The notes below the pieces were generated by a model. The model did not search any database, was not told the DNA's origin, and saw only the letters and a list, made by a program, of their open reading frames with translations. 64,000 nucleotides of DNA from positions 1 to 64,000 of the forward strand of contig NZ_JAGMUK010000003.1 in assembly GCF_019049245.1 (NCBI RefSeq). Direction: 5' to 3'. This DNA comes from Streptomyces sp. AC555_RSS877. GTDB taxonomy: Bacteria > Actinomycetota > Actinomycetes > Streptomycetales > Streptomycetaceae. Both the position numbers and the translations under genes were made by a program. Shown in pieces: positions 31,591 to 39,351 of the stretch. Numbering within the stretch: position 1 is the stretch's first letter; each line of letters begins with the position of its first letter.

Positions 31591-33984
31591 TCAACGGTCC
31601 ACTCTCTCACCCGTGCCGGACGGGTCTGCGCTTTCCGCTGGGGTGTCCGGCGTCGGGTCACTCGGCTGCTCCGGGCCGTCTGCCCGGGCCCGGGTGCCGG
31701 ACTCCTCCTTAAGACGGTCTTCCATGCCCTCGGGGTTCTCCGTTTCGCCCTCGGTCTCGTTCGCCCCGTCGGGGCCGTCATCCTCGGCTTCACGGGCGGA
31801 CGCACGCTTGCGCTGCGTGTACATACGGAAGCCGGCAAGGACGAGCAGGAGGAAGCCGCCGCCGATGACCAGCATCACGGTGGCCGTGAACTCGGTGACC
31901 TTCACGTCGAAGGTGACGGGCTCGCCGTACGCCTGGCCGTCCTCTGTGTACAGCTGGGCGATCACCGTGGCCTTGCCGTTGGCCTTGGCCGTCGTGGGGA
32001 ACTTCACCGTCTGGCTGTGTCCGCCGTTGACCTCGACCCGCTGCTCGTAGAACGACTTGCCGCCGATCTCGAGGCGCTTCGGGCTCAGCGAGGTGAGCCG
32101 CAGCACCAGGTGGTCCACGCCCTGCACCAGGTTGTTCTGCGCGGTCACAGGGATGGTGGCGCTGCGTCCGGAGAGCTTGGTCTCGGACTTGTCGATCAGC
32201 TTGACCTGGTCCTTCAGCTCATCGAGGTACCACTCCACCTCGTTGCGGAAGCTGGTGGCCTCCGCGGTCCGGCCGCGCCACGACGTGGACATCTCACGGT
32301 TCAAGGCTCGCCCGAAGGGGGTCACCACCCGGGACTGGTTGGCGAGGATCACCTTGAAGTTGTCGAGCTTCTTCTGCGTGCCGGCGATCTGCGCGAAGAC
32401 CGACCGCGGCAGCTCCTGCTTGCGCAGCGAAGAGGGGTACTTGGACGCCGACGGCACCTTCGTGGTGGCCGCCGGGTCGGGCTTGGCGGTGGCGGCCGCC
32501 GTGAGGTCCTGGGACTCGGACCAGCTCCCGCCTTGCAGAGCCGTCACGGCCTCGGCCATGACCAGGGCCTGGCGCGACGACGGCATGCGCTGCGGGGCGA
32601 TGACGATGCTGCGCTGCTTGTCGGTCTGCAGATTGAGGGCGAGGCTCTGGGCCAGGAACCGCTGTACGGCGAGCGTGGAGACGGAGGCCCTTGTCAGGTC
32701 GCCCTGGAAGGCCGTGGAAAGCCGAGCGTCCGCGACCACGGCCGTGGTGCCGCCGCCGATGGGCCGGGCCGCAGAGGGCGTGTACGTCAGGCTGCCGGTC
32801 TCCTGCAGGCTGTCGCTGCGTGCGATGAGCTTGTCGGCGCCGGCGGAGGTGGCGACCTTGACGATCGAGGGATCGACGGCTCCGTCCACAGGCCAGGCGA
32901 AGTCGGTGACCGGTTTCACGTGGAGGATCGTCTCCACCGTGTTGACGACGACGTCCGTGGCGTTCTTGAGCTGGCTCAGAGAGCCGGCGACGCTCGTGCC
33001 GTTGTGCGCGAGGGAGGCGAGGTCCGGGTCGGAGAAGGGCAGCGCGACGATTTCGTTGCCCGCCACCGCCTGCTGCAGCTCGGCCAGCCAGTTGTTGGCG
33101 AGGGTCTGATTCTCCTGCGAGCCCGGCCTGGTGGTGTTGCCCGACTTCACGCGGTAGGTCTTCGTCATCGCGTCGACCGAGGCCAGCAGGTCCGGGTCCA
33201 CGACCCAGGTGACGTCGAGGTTCTTGCCCAGTGACACCAGCTGGTCCAGGCGGCCACCTGGGGCGATCTCCTTGGCGAGGTCGTCGTTGCGGAAGACCGG
33301 CGTCTGCTGTTCGTTCGACCCCGTCTCCGCTGTCATGTGGACGGTGGAGACGAGCGGCCACAGGTACGTCGTCTTCGTCTTCGTGTTCGGATCGCCGGAC
33401 TGCCACGGCAGGAACGTGCTCCGCGCGCCGAGCACCTGCTCCCAAGGCTGTGCGGCTGTCTCGCCGGAGAGCGAGACAGCGAACGGATAGACCCCGCTGT
33501 TGCCGAGGTCGAGCTCGTCCACCGGCACCGAGATGGAGAAGGGCTGGGCGACGCCCGGGGTCAGCTTGGAGAACTTCTCGACGTACTTGCCGCCGATTTC
33601 CGGCCCGGCGGCGGCCTGCGTGTCGTTGCTCTCCCTGGCGGCGCTGTCGATGCCCGAGCGGGTCGTCACCTCGTTGCCCACCCGCAGGCCCACATGTGCG
33701 TCGGTGACGGCCTGCTTGCCGTTGTTGGTCACCGTGCCGGACACGGTCAGCGTGTCGCCGTCCGTGGGGGCGCTGGGGCTGAGCGTGTCGACGGCCACGG
33801 ACACCGTGCCCGAGTCAGCGGCGGCCTGCGCCGAGGTCTGCTCGGTGGCGTGCGCGGACGTGGCTGAGGGCAGCTGGCACAGCCCGGCCAGCAGAGGCGC
33901 CCCGGCAAGCAGCGCTCCGGTGCGCCGCAGCCAGCGGCGGGCAGGTGAGGGACTCGTCCCCTGGAAGTCTGCCGCCTCGGCCAC
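31591..33984 (-). CDS. DUF6049 family secreted, membrane-anchored protein
   Basis: The 797-aa product has an N-terminal signal (RRWLRRTGALLAGAPLLAGL, SAHA), a long extracytoplasmic part with Ig-like beta stretches (TLTVSGTVTNNGKQAVTDAH), and a C-terminal helix (ATVMLVIGGGFLLLVLAGFR) followed by a basic and then acidic cytoplasmic tail. Mycobacterial homologues occupy the same place before MviN/MurJ. No enzymatic motif is recognised. It heads an operon with murJ, the pseudokinase, sigM and the anti-sigma, so a role in cell-wall assembly is inferred. Confidence 0.88.
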   Translation of the reverse strand: MAEAADFQGTSPSPARRWLRRTGALLAGAPLLAGLCQLPSATSAHATEQTSAQAAADSGTVSVAVDTLSPSAPTDGDTLTVSGTVTNNGKQAVTDAHVGLRVGNEVTTRSGIDSAARESNDTQAAAGPEIGGKYVEKFSKLTPGVAQPFSISVPVDELDLGNSGVYPFAVSLSGETAAQPWEQVLGARSTFLPWQSGDPNTKTKTTYLWPLVSTVHMTAETGSNEQQTPVFRNDDLAKEIAPGGRLDQLVSLGKNLDVTWVVDPDLLASVDAMTKTYRVKSGNTTRPGSQENQTLANNWLAELQQAVAGNEIVALPFSDPDLASLAHNGTSVAGSLSQLKNATDVVVNTVETILHVKPVTDFAWPVDGAVDPSIVKVATSAGADKLIARSDSLQETGSLTYTPSAARPIGGGTTAVVADARLSTAFQGDLTRASVSTLAVQRFLAQSLALNLQTDKQRSIVIAPQRMPSSRQALVMAEAVTALQGGSWSESQDLTAAATAKPDPAATTKVPSASKYPSSLRKQELPRSVFAQIAGTQKKLDNFKVILANQSRVVTPFGRALNREMSTSWRGRTAEATSFRNEVEWYLDELKDQVKLIDKSETKLSGRSATIPVTAQNNLVQGVDHLVLRLTSLSPKRLEIGGKSFYEQRVEVNGGHSQTVKFPTTAKANGKATVIAQLYTEDGQAYGEPVTFDVKVTEFTATVMLVIGGGFLLLVLAGFRMYTQRKRASAREAEDDGPDGANETEGETENPEGMEDRLKEESGTRARADGPEQPSDPTPDTPAESADPSGTGERVDR

Positions 33985-34210
33985 GCGCTCGCCCGTCCCT
34001 CGTCGTCGTCAGTGGTCGTCGGAATGTGCGTCCACGCATGGTAACGATGCGCGCTGAGGGGAAGTGCCGCGGTCTGCTCCACAAGATCGGGAGACGTGGC
34101 CGTGCTGTCCCGATTGTGCATGTATAAAGGGGACCCCTTCGCGGGGCTCACAGGCAGGCCTTGTGCAGGTCGAGGTGGAGGGTCTGTGCCCGTTTAATGG
34201 AGGAGCCCGG

Positions 34211-35683
34211 GTGCGCCCGAGCCACGTACCCTCTTCTGTTGTGCCGAACGCCAACGAAGACAAGCCCAGCGCCCTGAGTCAGGTGCAGCACCGCGCGGTC
34301 AGTGAACTGCTGCGGGTCGCTCCTGTCGCCGACGACCTCGCCCGCCGATTCCAGGAGGCCGGGTTCTCGCTCGCCCTGGTCGGCGGCTCCGTCCGGGACG
34401 CGCTGCTCGGCCGGCTCGGCAACGACCTGGACTTCACGACCGACGCCCGTCCCGAGGACGTACTGAAGATCGTGCGGCCGTGGGCGGACGCCGTCTGGGA
34501 GGTCGGGATCGCCTTCGGCACGGTCGGAGCACAGAAGGACGGCTACCAGATCGAGGTCACCACCTACCGGTCGGAGGCGTACGACCGGACCTCGCGCAAG
34601 CCCGAGGTGTCGTACGGCGACTCCATCGAGGAGGATCTCGTCCGTCGGGACTTCACCGTGAACGCGATGGCTGTCGCGCTGCCGGAGAAGGAGTTCATCG
34701 ATCCGCACGGCGGCCTCGACGACCTCGCGGCGCGTGTCCTGCGCACCCCGGGCACCCCCGAGGAGAGCTTCTCCGACGATCCGCTGCGGATGATGCGGGC
34801 CGCGCGCTTCGCCGCGCAGCTCGACTTCGAGGTGGCTCCCGAAGTCGTCACGGCCATGAAGGAGATGTCCAGGCGCATCGGGATCGTCTCGTCGGAGCGG
34901 GTACGGGACGAGCTGAACAAGCTGATTCTGTCCGGGCTCCCACGCAAGGGCCTGGCGCTGCTCGTCGACACCGGGATCGCCGACCACGTTCTGCCGGAGC
35001 TGCCCGCCCTGCGGTTGGAGAGCGACGAGCACCACCGGCACAAGGATGTCTACGAGCACACGCTGATCGTCCTGGAGCAGGCCATCGCGCTGGAGGAGAA
35101 CGGTCCCGACCTCGTCCTCCGCCTGGCCGCTCTGCTGCACGACATCGGCAAGCCGCGCACACGCCGCTTCGAGAGCGACGGCCGGGTCTCGTTCCACCAC
35201 CACGAGGTGGTCGGAGCGAAGATGACCAAGAAGCGCATGACCGAGCTGAAGTACTCCAACGATCTGGTGAAGGACGTCTCGCACCTGGTCGAACTCCACC
35301 TGCGCTTCCATGGGTACGGGGCCGGGGAGTGGACCGACTCCGCGGTCCGTCGTTATGTCAGGGACGCGGGGCCGCTCCTCGACCGTCTCCACAAGCTGAC
35401 CCGGTCGGACTGCACGACCCGGAACAAGCGAAAGGCGGCCGCGCTGTCCCGGGCATACGACGGCCTGGAAGAGCGGATCGCCCAGCTCAAGGAGCAGGAG
35501 GAGCTGGACGCGATCCGTCCCGATCTCGACGGCAACCAGATCATGGAGAGCCTTGGTGTCGGGCCCGGCCCTGCGGTCGGCCGCGCCTACAAGCACATGC
35601 TGGAGCTTCGTCTGGAGAACGGGCCGATGGAGCACGACGAGGCGGTGGCCGCGCTCAAGGAGTGGTGGGCCGAACAGAGCTGA
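34211..35683 (+). CDS. CCA tRNA nucleotidyltransferase
   Basis: The enzyme adds or repairs the CCA end of tRNAs. I chose the GTG at 34211 because GGAGGAG lies five bases upstream (490 aa). A second GTG at 34241 (VPNANEDKPSALSQ, 480 aa) is possible and could be read from a leaderless transcript (TACCCT seven bases upstream). Nucleotidyltransferase motifs are ALVGGSVRDALLGRLGNDLD and RRDFTVNAMAVALPE. The tRNA-binding region has RMMRAARFAAQLDFE. A C-terminal HD domain holds LAALLHDIGKPRTRR. The gene is divergent from the DUF6049 operon, an arrangement shared with mycobacterial pcnA. Confidence 0.95.
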   Translation: MRPSHVPSSVVPNANEDKPSALSQVQHRAVSELLRVAPVADDLARRFQEAGFSLALVGGSVRDALLGRLGNDLDFTTDARPEDVLKIVRPWADAVWEVGIAFGTVGAQKDGYQIEVTTYRSEAYDRTSRKPEVSYGDSIEEDLVRRDFTVNAMAVALPEKEFIDPHGGLDDLAARVLRTPGTPEESFSDDPLRMMRAARFAAQLDFEVAPEVVTAMKEMSRRIGIVSSERVRDELNKLILSGLPRKGLALLVDTGIADHVLPELPALRLESDEHHRHKDVYEHTLIVLEQAIALEENGPDLVLRLAALLHDIGKPRTRRFESDGRVSFHHHEVVGAKMTKKRMTELKYSNDLVKDVSHLVELHLRFHGYGAGEWTDSAVRRYVRDAGPLLDRLHKLTRSDCTTRNKRKAAALSRAYDGLEERIAQLKEQEELDAIRPDLDGNQIMESLGVGPGPAVGRAYKHMLELRLENGPMEHDEAVAALKEWWAEQS

Positions 35684-35694
35684 AGCCGTGAAAC

Positions 35695-35724
35695 GGGGTC
35701 ATGTTTCACGTGAAACATGACCCC
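35695..35724. terminator. 30-bp perfect palindrome: terminator containing parS
   Basis: The parS core at 35703-35716 is extended on both sides by GGGGTCAT/ATGACCCC into a perfect 30-bp palindrome. It lies 11 bases after the CCA-adding enzyme gene and before a convergent MFS gene. Confidence 0.7.
35703..35716. other. parS: parS site 5
   Basis: A perfect GTTTCACGTGAAAC at the centre of a 30-bp palindrome. Confidence 0.95.
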
Positions 35725-35766
35725 GGACGCGCACACGGGGACCCTCTCGGGTCCACTCAGGGGTGT

Positions 35767-35780
35767 GTTTCACGTGAAAC
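35767..35780. other. parS: parS site 6
   Basis: A perfect GTTTCACGTGAAAC, 64 bp from site 5, between the convergent CCA-adding enzyme and MFS genes. Confidence 0.95.
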
Positions 35781-35795
35781 ATGGCTCGGTGACGC

Positions 35796-37055
35796 TCACC
35801 AGCGTTCAAAGCGAGCCAGGGCAACGGCGACCGCTCCGTAGATGACGGCCATCGTGAGCACCAGCGGCACCGACCGACCGTCCGGGGGCAGCATCAGGGC
35901 GGCGACCGCGGCGGCACTGACGAAGGCGACGTTGAACAGCACGTCGTAGACGGAGAAGACCCTTCCCCGGAAGCCGTCCTCGACCGAGGACTGGACGATC
36001 GTATCGGTGGCGATCTTCGCCCCCTGGGTCGTCAGGCCCAGCACGAAGGCCGCGGTGAGCATGGGGGCCGCGGCGAACGGCAGGCCCAGGGAGGGCTCCA
36101 GGGCCGCGGCGGCCGCCGCGCACACGAGGATCCACTTGCCGGGACCGAGCCGTCCGGCCGCCCAGGGCGTCACGACGGCTGCCGCGAAGAAACCTGCGCC
36201 GGAGATCCCCAACGCCAGGCCCAGCAGGGCGAGCCCGTCGTCCGTGTCCGAGGAGAACTCGTACCGGCAGAGCATCAGCAGCATGACCAGCAGGGCGCCG
36301 TAGCAGAACCGCATCAGCGCCATCGCGCCCAGCGCCCGGGCGGCCTCCCGGCGTGAGGGTGCGGCAAGATGCCGTACGCCCGCCCTCAGGTCGCGGGCGG
36401 TGCCGGCGAGCGCCGTCGCGAGTCGATGGGGTACCACGCGGTCGGGGCCCAGCAGTTCCGGCGCCATGCGCAGCGATGCGAGCGCGCCGCACAGGTACAG
36501 CGCAGCCCCCAACAGCATCACGGCCGCGTCGGAGTCCGCGATCACCAGTCGTACGACGAAGGCGAGACCGCCGCCCGCTGTCGCGGCGAGCGTTCCGGCG
36601 GTCGGAGAAAGGGAGTTGGCGATCACCAGGCGTTCCGCGTCCACGACACGGGGCAGCGCGGCGGACAGGCCGGACAGGACGAAGCGGTTGACGGCGGTGA
36701 CACACAGCGCGGAGACGTAGAAGAGCCAGTCGGGGACCTGGCTGACGATCAGGACGGCGGTCACCGATGCCATCAGGGCGCGCAGCAGGTTGCCGTACAG
36801 GAAGACCTGGCGGCGCCGCCAGCGGTCCAGCAGGACGCCTGCGAAGGGGCCCACCAGGGAGTACGGCAGCAGCAGGATGGCCATCGCGGAGGCGATCGCG
36901 GTGGCCGAGGTCTGCTTTTCCGGCGAGAAGACGACGTAGGCGGCGAGACCGACCTGGTAGACGCCGTCGGCGCCCTGCGACAGCAGACGTACGGCGAGGA
37001 GGCGTCGGAAGTCCCGGAGGCGGAGGAGGACACGCAGGTCACGGACGACGGCCAT
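35796..37055 (-). CDS. MFS transporter
   Basis: The roughly 419-aa protein has about 12 hydrophobic segments. The start at 37055 (MAVVRDLRVLLRLRDFRRLL) is preferred to the codon five earlier, since it matches the usual opening of this family. The loop between helices 2 and 3 has the MFS signature as GVLLDRWRRRQVFLYGN. The C-terminal half repeats the fold (LGISGAGFFAAAVVTPWAAG). It resembles putative macrolide or multidrug efflux permeases, but no substrate can be assigned. It converges with the CCA-adding enzyme gene across two parS sites. Confidence 0.88.
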   Translation of the reverse strand: MAVVRDLRVLLRLRDFRRLLAVRLLSQGADGVYQVGLAAYVVFSPEKQTSATAIASAMAILLLPYSLVGPFAGVLLDRWRRRQVFLYGNLLRALMASVTAVLIVSQVPDWLFYVSALCVTAVNRFVLSGLSAALPRVVDAERLVIANSLSPTAGTLAATAGGGLAFVVRLVIADSDAAVMLLGAALYLCGALASLRMAPELLGPDRVVPHRLATALAGTARDLRAGVRHLAAPSRREAARALGAMALMRFCYGALLVMLLMLCRYEFSSDTDDGLALLGLALGISGAGFFAAAVVTPWAAGRLGPGKWILVCAAAAAALEPSLGLPFAAAPMLTAAFVLGLTTQGAKIATDTIVQSSVEDGFRGRVFSVYDVLFNVAFVSAAAVAALMLPPDGRSVPLVLTMAVIYGAVAVALARFERW

Positions 37056-37157
37056 GGTGCACAGCCTCACACAAGGGGAGGGCCCCCGGGCGCAATGCCT
37101 CGGGGACCCTCGAACACGCGAGCAGACCGGGGCCTTGGCGCGCTGTGTTCCGGCTTG

Positions 37158-38240
37158 TCAGCGCTCGACTTCGCCCTTGATGAACCTCTCGACGTTGTCG
37201 TAGGCCTCGTCGTCGAAGTACTGGACCGGCGGGGACTTCATGAAGTACGAGGACGCCGACAGGATCGGGCCGCCGATGCCGCGGTCCTTGGCGATCTTCG
37301 CGGCGCGCAGGGCGTCGATGATGACACCCGCGGAGTTCGGGGAGTCCCAGACCTCGAGCTTGTACTCCAGGTTCAGCGGGACGTCACCGAAGGCACGGCC
37401 CTCGAGACGGACGTACGCCCACTTGCGGTCGTCCAGCCAGGCCACGTAGTCGGACGGGCCGATGTGGACGTTGTCGGCACCCATGTCGCGGTCACGGATC
37501 TGCGAGGTGACGGACTGCGTCTTCGAGATCTTCTTGGACTCGAGGCGGTCACGCTCGAGCATGTTCTTGAAGTCCATGTTGCCGCCGACGTTGAGCTGCA
37601 TGGTGCGCTCAAGACGGACACCGCGGTCCTCGAACAGCTTCGCCATCACACGGTGCGTGATGGTGGCACCGACCTGCGACTTGATGTCGTCACCGACGAT
37701 CGGGACGCCCGCCTCGGTGAACTTGTCCGCCCACTCCTTGGTGCCGGCGATGAAGACCGGCAGGGCGTTGACGAACGCGACCTTGGCGTCGATGGCGGCC
37801 TGGGCGTAGAACTTCGCCGCGTCCTCGGAACCGACGGGCAGGTAGCAGACGAGGACGTCGACCTGCTGGTCCTTGAGGACCTGGACGACGTCGACCGGGG
37901 TCTCGTCGGACTCCTCGATGGTCTCGCGGTAGTACTTGCCGAGACCGTCGAGCGTGTGACCACGCTGGACCGTGACGCCCTTGTTCGGGACGTCGCAGAT
38001 CTTGATGGTGTTGTTCTCGCTGGCACCGATGGCGTCCGAGAGGTCGAGGCCGACCTTCTTCGCGTCGACGTCGAAGGCGGCGACGAACTCGACGTCGCCG
38101 ACGTGGTAGTCGCCGAACTGGACGTGCATCAGGCCGGGCACCTTGGTCGCCGGGTCGGCGTCCTTGTAGTACTCGACTCCCTGCACCAGCGACGCGGCGC
38201 AGTTGCCCACGCCGACGATGGCTACGCGAACCGAACCCAT
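37158..38240 (-). CDS. myo-inositol-3-phosphate synthase
   Basis: The 360-aa NAD-dependent enzyme converts glucose-6-phosphate to inositol-3-phosphate, the entry to inositol lipids and mycothiol in Actinobacteria. I chose the ATG at 38240 ([20 protein letters not shown]), which opens with the Rossmann loop. Further marks are [37 protein letters not shown], and the C-terminal [20 protein letters not shown] with the catalytic Lys region. It follows the PadR regulator by 45 bases on the same strand, and PadR may regulate it. Confidence 0.96.
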   Translation of the reverse strand: MGSVRVAIVGVGNCAASLVQGVEYYKDADPATKVPGLMHVQFGDYHVGDVEFVAAFDVDAKKVGLDLSDAIGASENNTIKICDVPNKGVTVQRGHTLDGLGKYYRETIEESDETPVDVVQVLKDQQVDVLVCYLPVGSEDAAKFYAQAAIDAKVAFVNALPVFIAGTKEWADKFTEAGVPIVGDDIKSQVGATITHRVMAKLFEDRGVRLERTMQLNVGGNMDFKNMLERDRLESKKISKTQSVTSQIRDRDMGADNVHIGPSDYVAWLDDRKWAYVRLEGRAFGDVPLNLEYKLEVWDSPNSAGVIIDALRAAKIAKDRGIGGPILSASSYFMKSPPVQYFDDEAYDNVERFIKGEVER

Positions 38241-38284
38241 TCCGGTTGCTCCCTGTGTGTACGAGTGAGGCCCTGGCAGGGGTC

Positions 38285-38965
38285 TCACGTGGTGGTGTCG
38301 CCGGGCGTATCCGGACCGGGGACGTCCCTGGTCCGGGGCAGAACGCCCGGCGCTCCCTCTGTGTTGTCGCGAGCGGGTTCTTCGTGGGCGGAACCCTTCA
38401 GGTCCCGTCCGGCCCGCTCGCTTTCGATGAGCTCGTTCAGCCAGCGCACTTCGCGCTCCACGGACTCCATCCCGTGGCGCTGGAGCTCAAGCGTGTAGTC
38501 GTCGAGGCGCTCCCGGGTGCGGACCAGCGAGGCGCGCATCTTCTCCAGGCGCTCCTCGAGCCGGCTGCGACGGCCCTCCAGGACGCGCATACGCACATCA
38601 CGAGAGGTCTGCCCGAAGAAGGCGAAGCGAGCGGCGAACGTCTCGTCCTCGTACGCGTCGGGCCCGGTCTGTGAAAGGAGCTCCTCGAAGTGCTCCTTAC
38701 CTTCCGCCGTCAACCGATAGACGATCTTGGCACGACGCCCTGCGAGTGGTGCGGCGAGGGCGTCTTCGGCGGTGTTCCCCGGCTCTTCGATCAACCAGCC
38801 GTTCGCGAGCAGCGTCTTGAGGCAGGGGTACAGGGTTCCGTAGCTGAACGCACGGAACACACCCAGTGACGTGTTGAGTCGTTTGCGCAGCTCGTATCCG
38901 TGCATCGGGGACTCGCGGAGCAGGCCGAGTACGGCGAACTCAAGGATCCCGGAACGCCGGCTCAT
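38285..38965 (-). CDS. PadR family transcriptional regulator
   Basis: This 226-aa regulator has an N-terminal winged helix ([57 protein letters not shown]) and a C-terminal helical dimerisation region with a long coiled stretch ([20 protein letters not shown]). A 21-bp inverted repeat at 39028 lies 63 bp upstream of the start and fits the ATGT...ACAT operators of PadR proteins. It is upstream of the inositol-phosphate synthase gene, so it may control itself and that gene. The ligand is unknown. Confidence 0.93.
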   Translation of the reverse strand: MSRRSGILEFAVLGLLRESPMHGYELRKRLNTSLGVFRAFSYGTLYPCLKTLLANGWLIEEPGNTAEDALAAPLAGRRAKIVYRLTAEGKEHFEELLSQTGPDAYEDETFAARFAFFGQTSRDVRMRVLEGRRSRLEERLEKMRASLVRTRERLDDYTLELQRHGMESVEREVRWLNELIESERAGRDLKGSAHEEPARDNTEGAPGVLPRTRDVPGPDTPGDTTT

Positions 38966-39351
38966 GGTCGCCTCCTCTCTGCCGCGTCCCGTCGGAACGG
39001 GTGCCGTGACGGTCGTTATGCCGAGCTGATGTATCGACTCGATACATCCAGACGATAGAACGGCCTTCCGGTCGCGGCAAGGGTGGGGATGGTGAACGGG
39101 ATCACATCACTGATTCATGGGAAGCAAGTTGCCAGGTTTGGGGTGAACTTCTGGCCTAGGCAGGTTTTGGCGGTGCGTAGTCTGTGCGCCATGCACACCA
39201 CCGGGAACCGAGTGACGTCTGGGGGGCGTCTTCGCCCTCGGTGCAGTACGGGTGAATGTGTAACCGACCACATCCGTACTTCGGGGGGACCGGAAACAAG
39301 CCGCCGTTTCCAGGCGCGCAAAGGTGCGCCTGCCCGAGGAGTAGTCGTTCG
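38966..39351. promoter_or_regulatory. divergent PadR-PBP intergenic region
   Basis: The 386-bp gap between the divergent PadR and penicillin-binding protein genes holds a PadR-type operator (39028-39048). It also has a GGAAAC/GTTTCC inverted pair in the PBP leader (about 39292-39311). No open frame with coding character is visible. Confidence 0.5.
39028..39048. promoter_or_regulatory. putative PadR operator
   Basis: Arms GATGTATCGA and TCGATACATC are perfectly inverted around one C, forming an ATGT-N11-ACAT palindrome as in known PadR sites. It lies 63 bp before the padR start. Confidence 0.75.

Noticed and set aside
29429..32050. Long plus-strand open frame (about 873 codons) opposite murJ and part of the DUF6049 gene
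   Set aside because: Repetitive Arg/Asp/Val/His composition and no family similarity; it is antisense to clear MurJ coding.
32930..32950. GTTTCACGTGGAG inside the DUF6049 gene as a parS
   Set aside because: Two or more mismatches in one half-site; likely chance.
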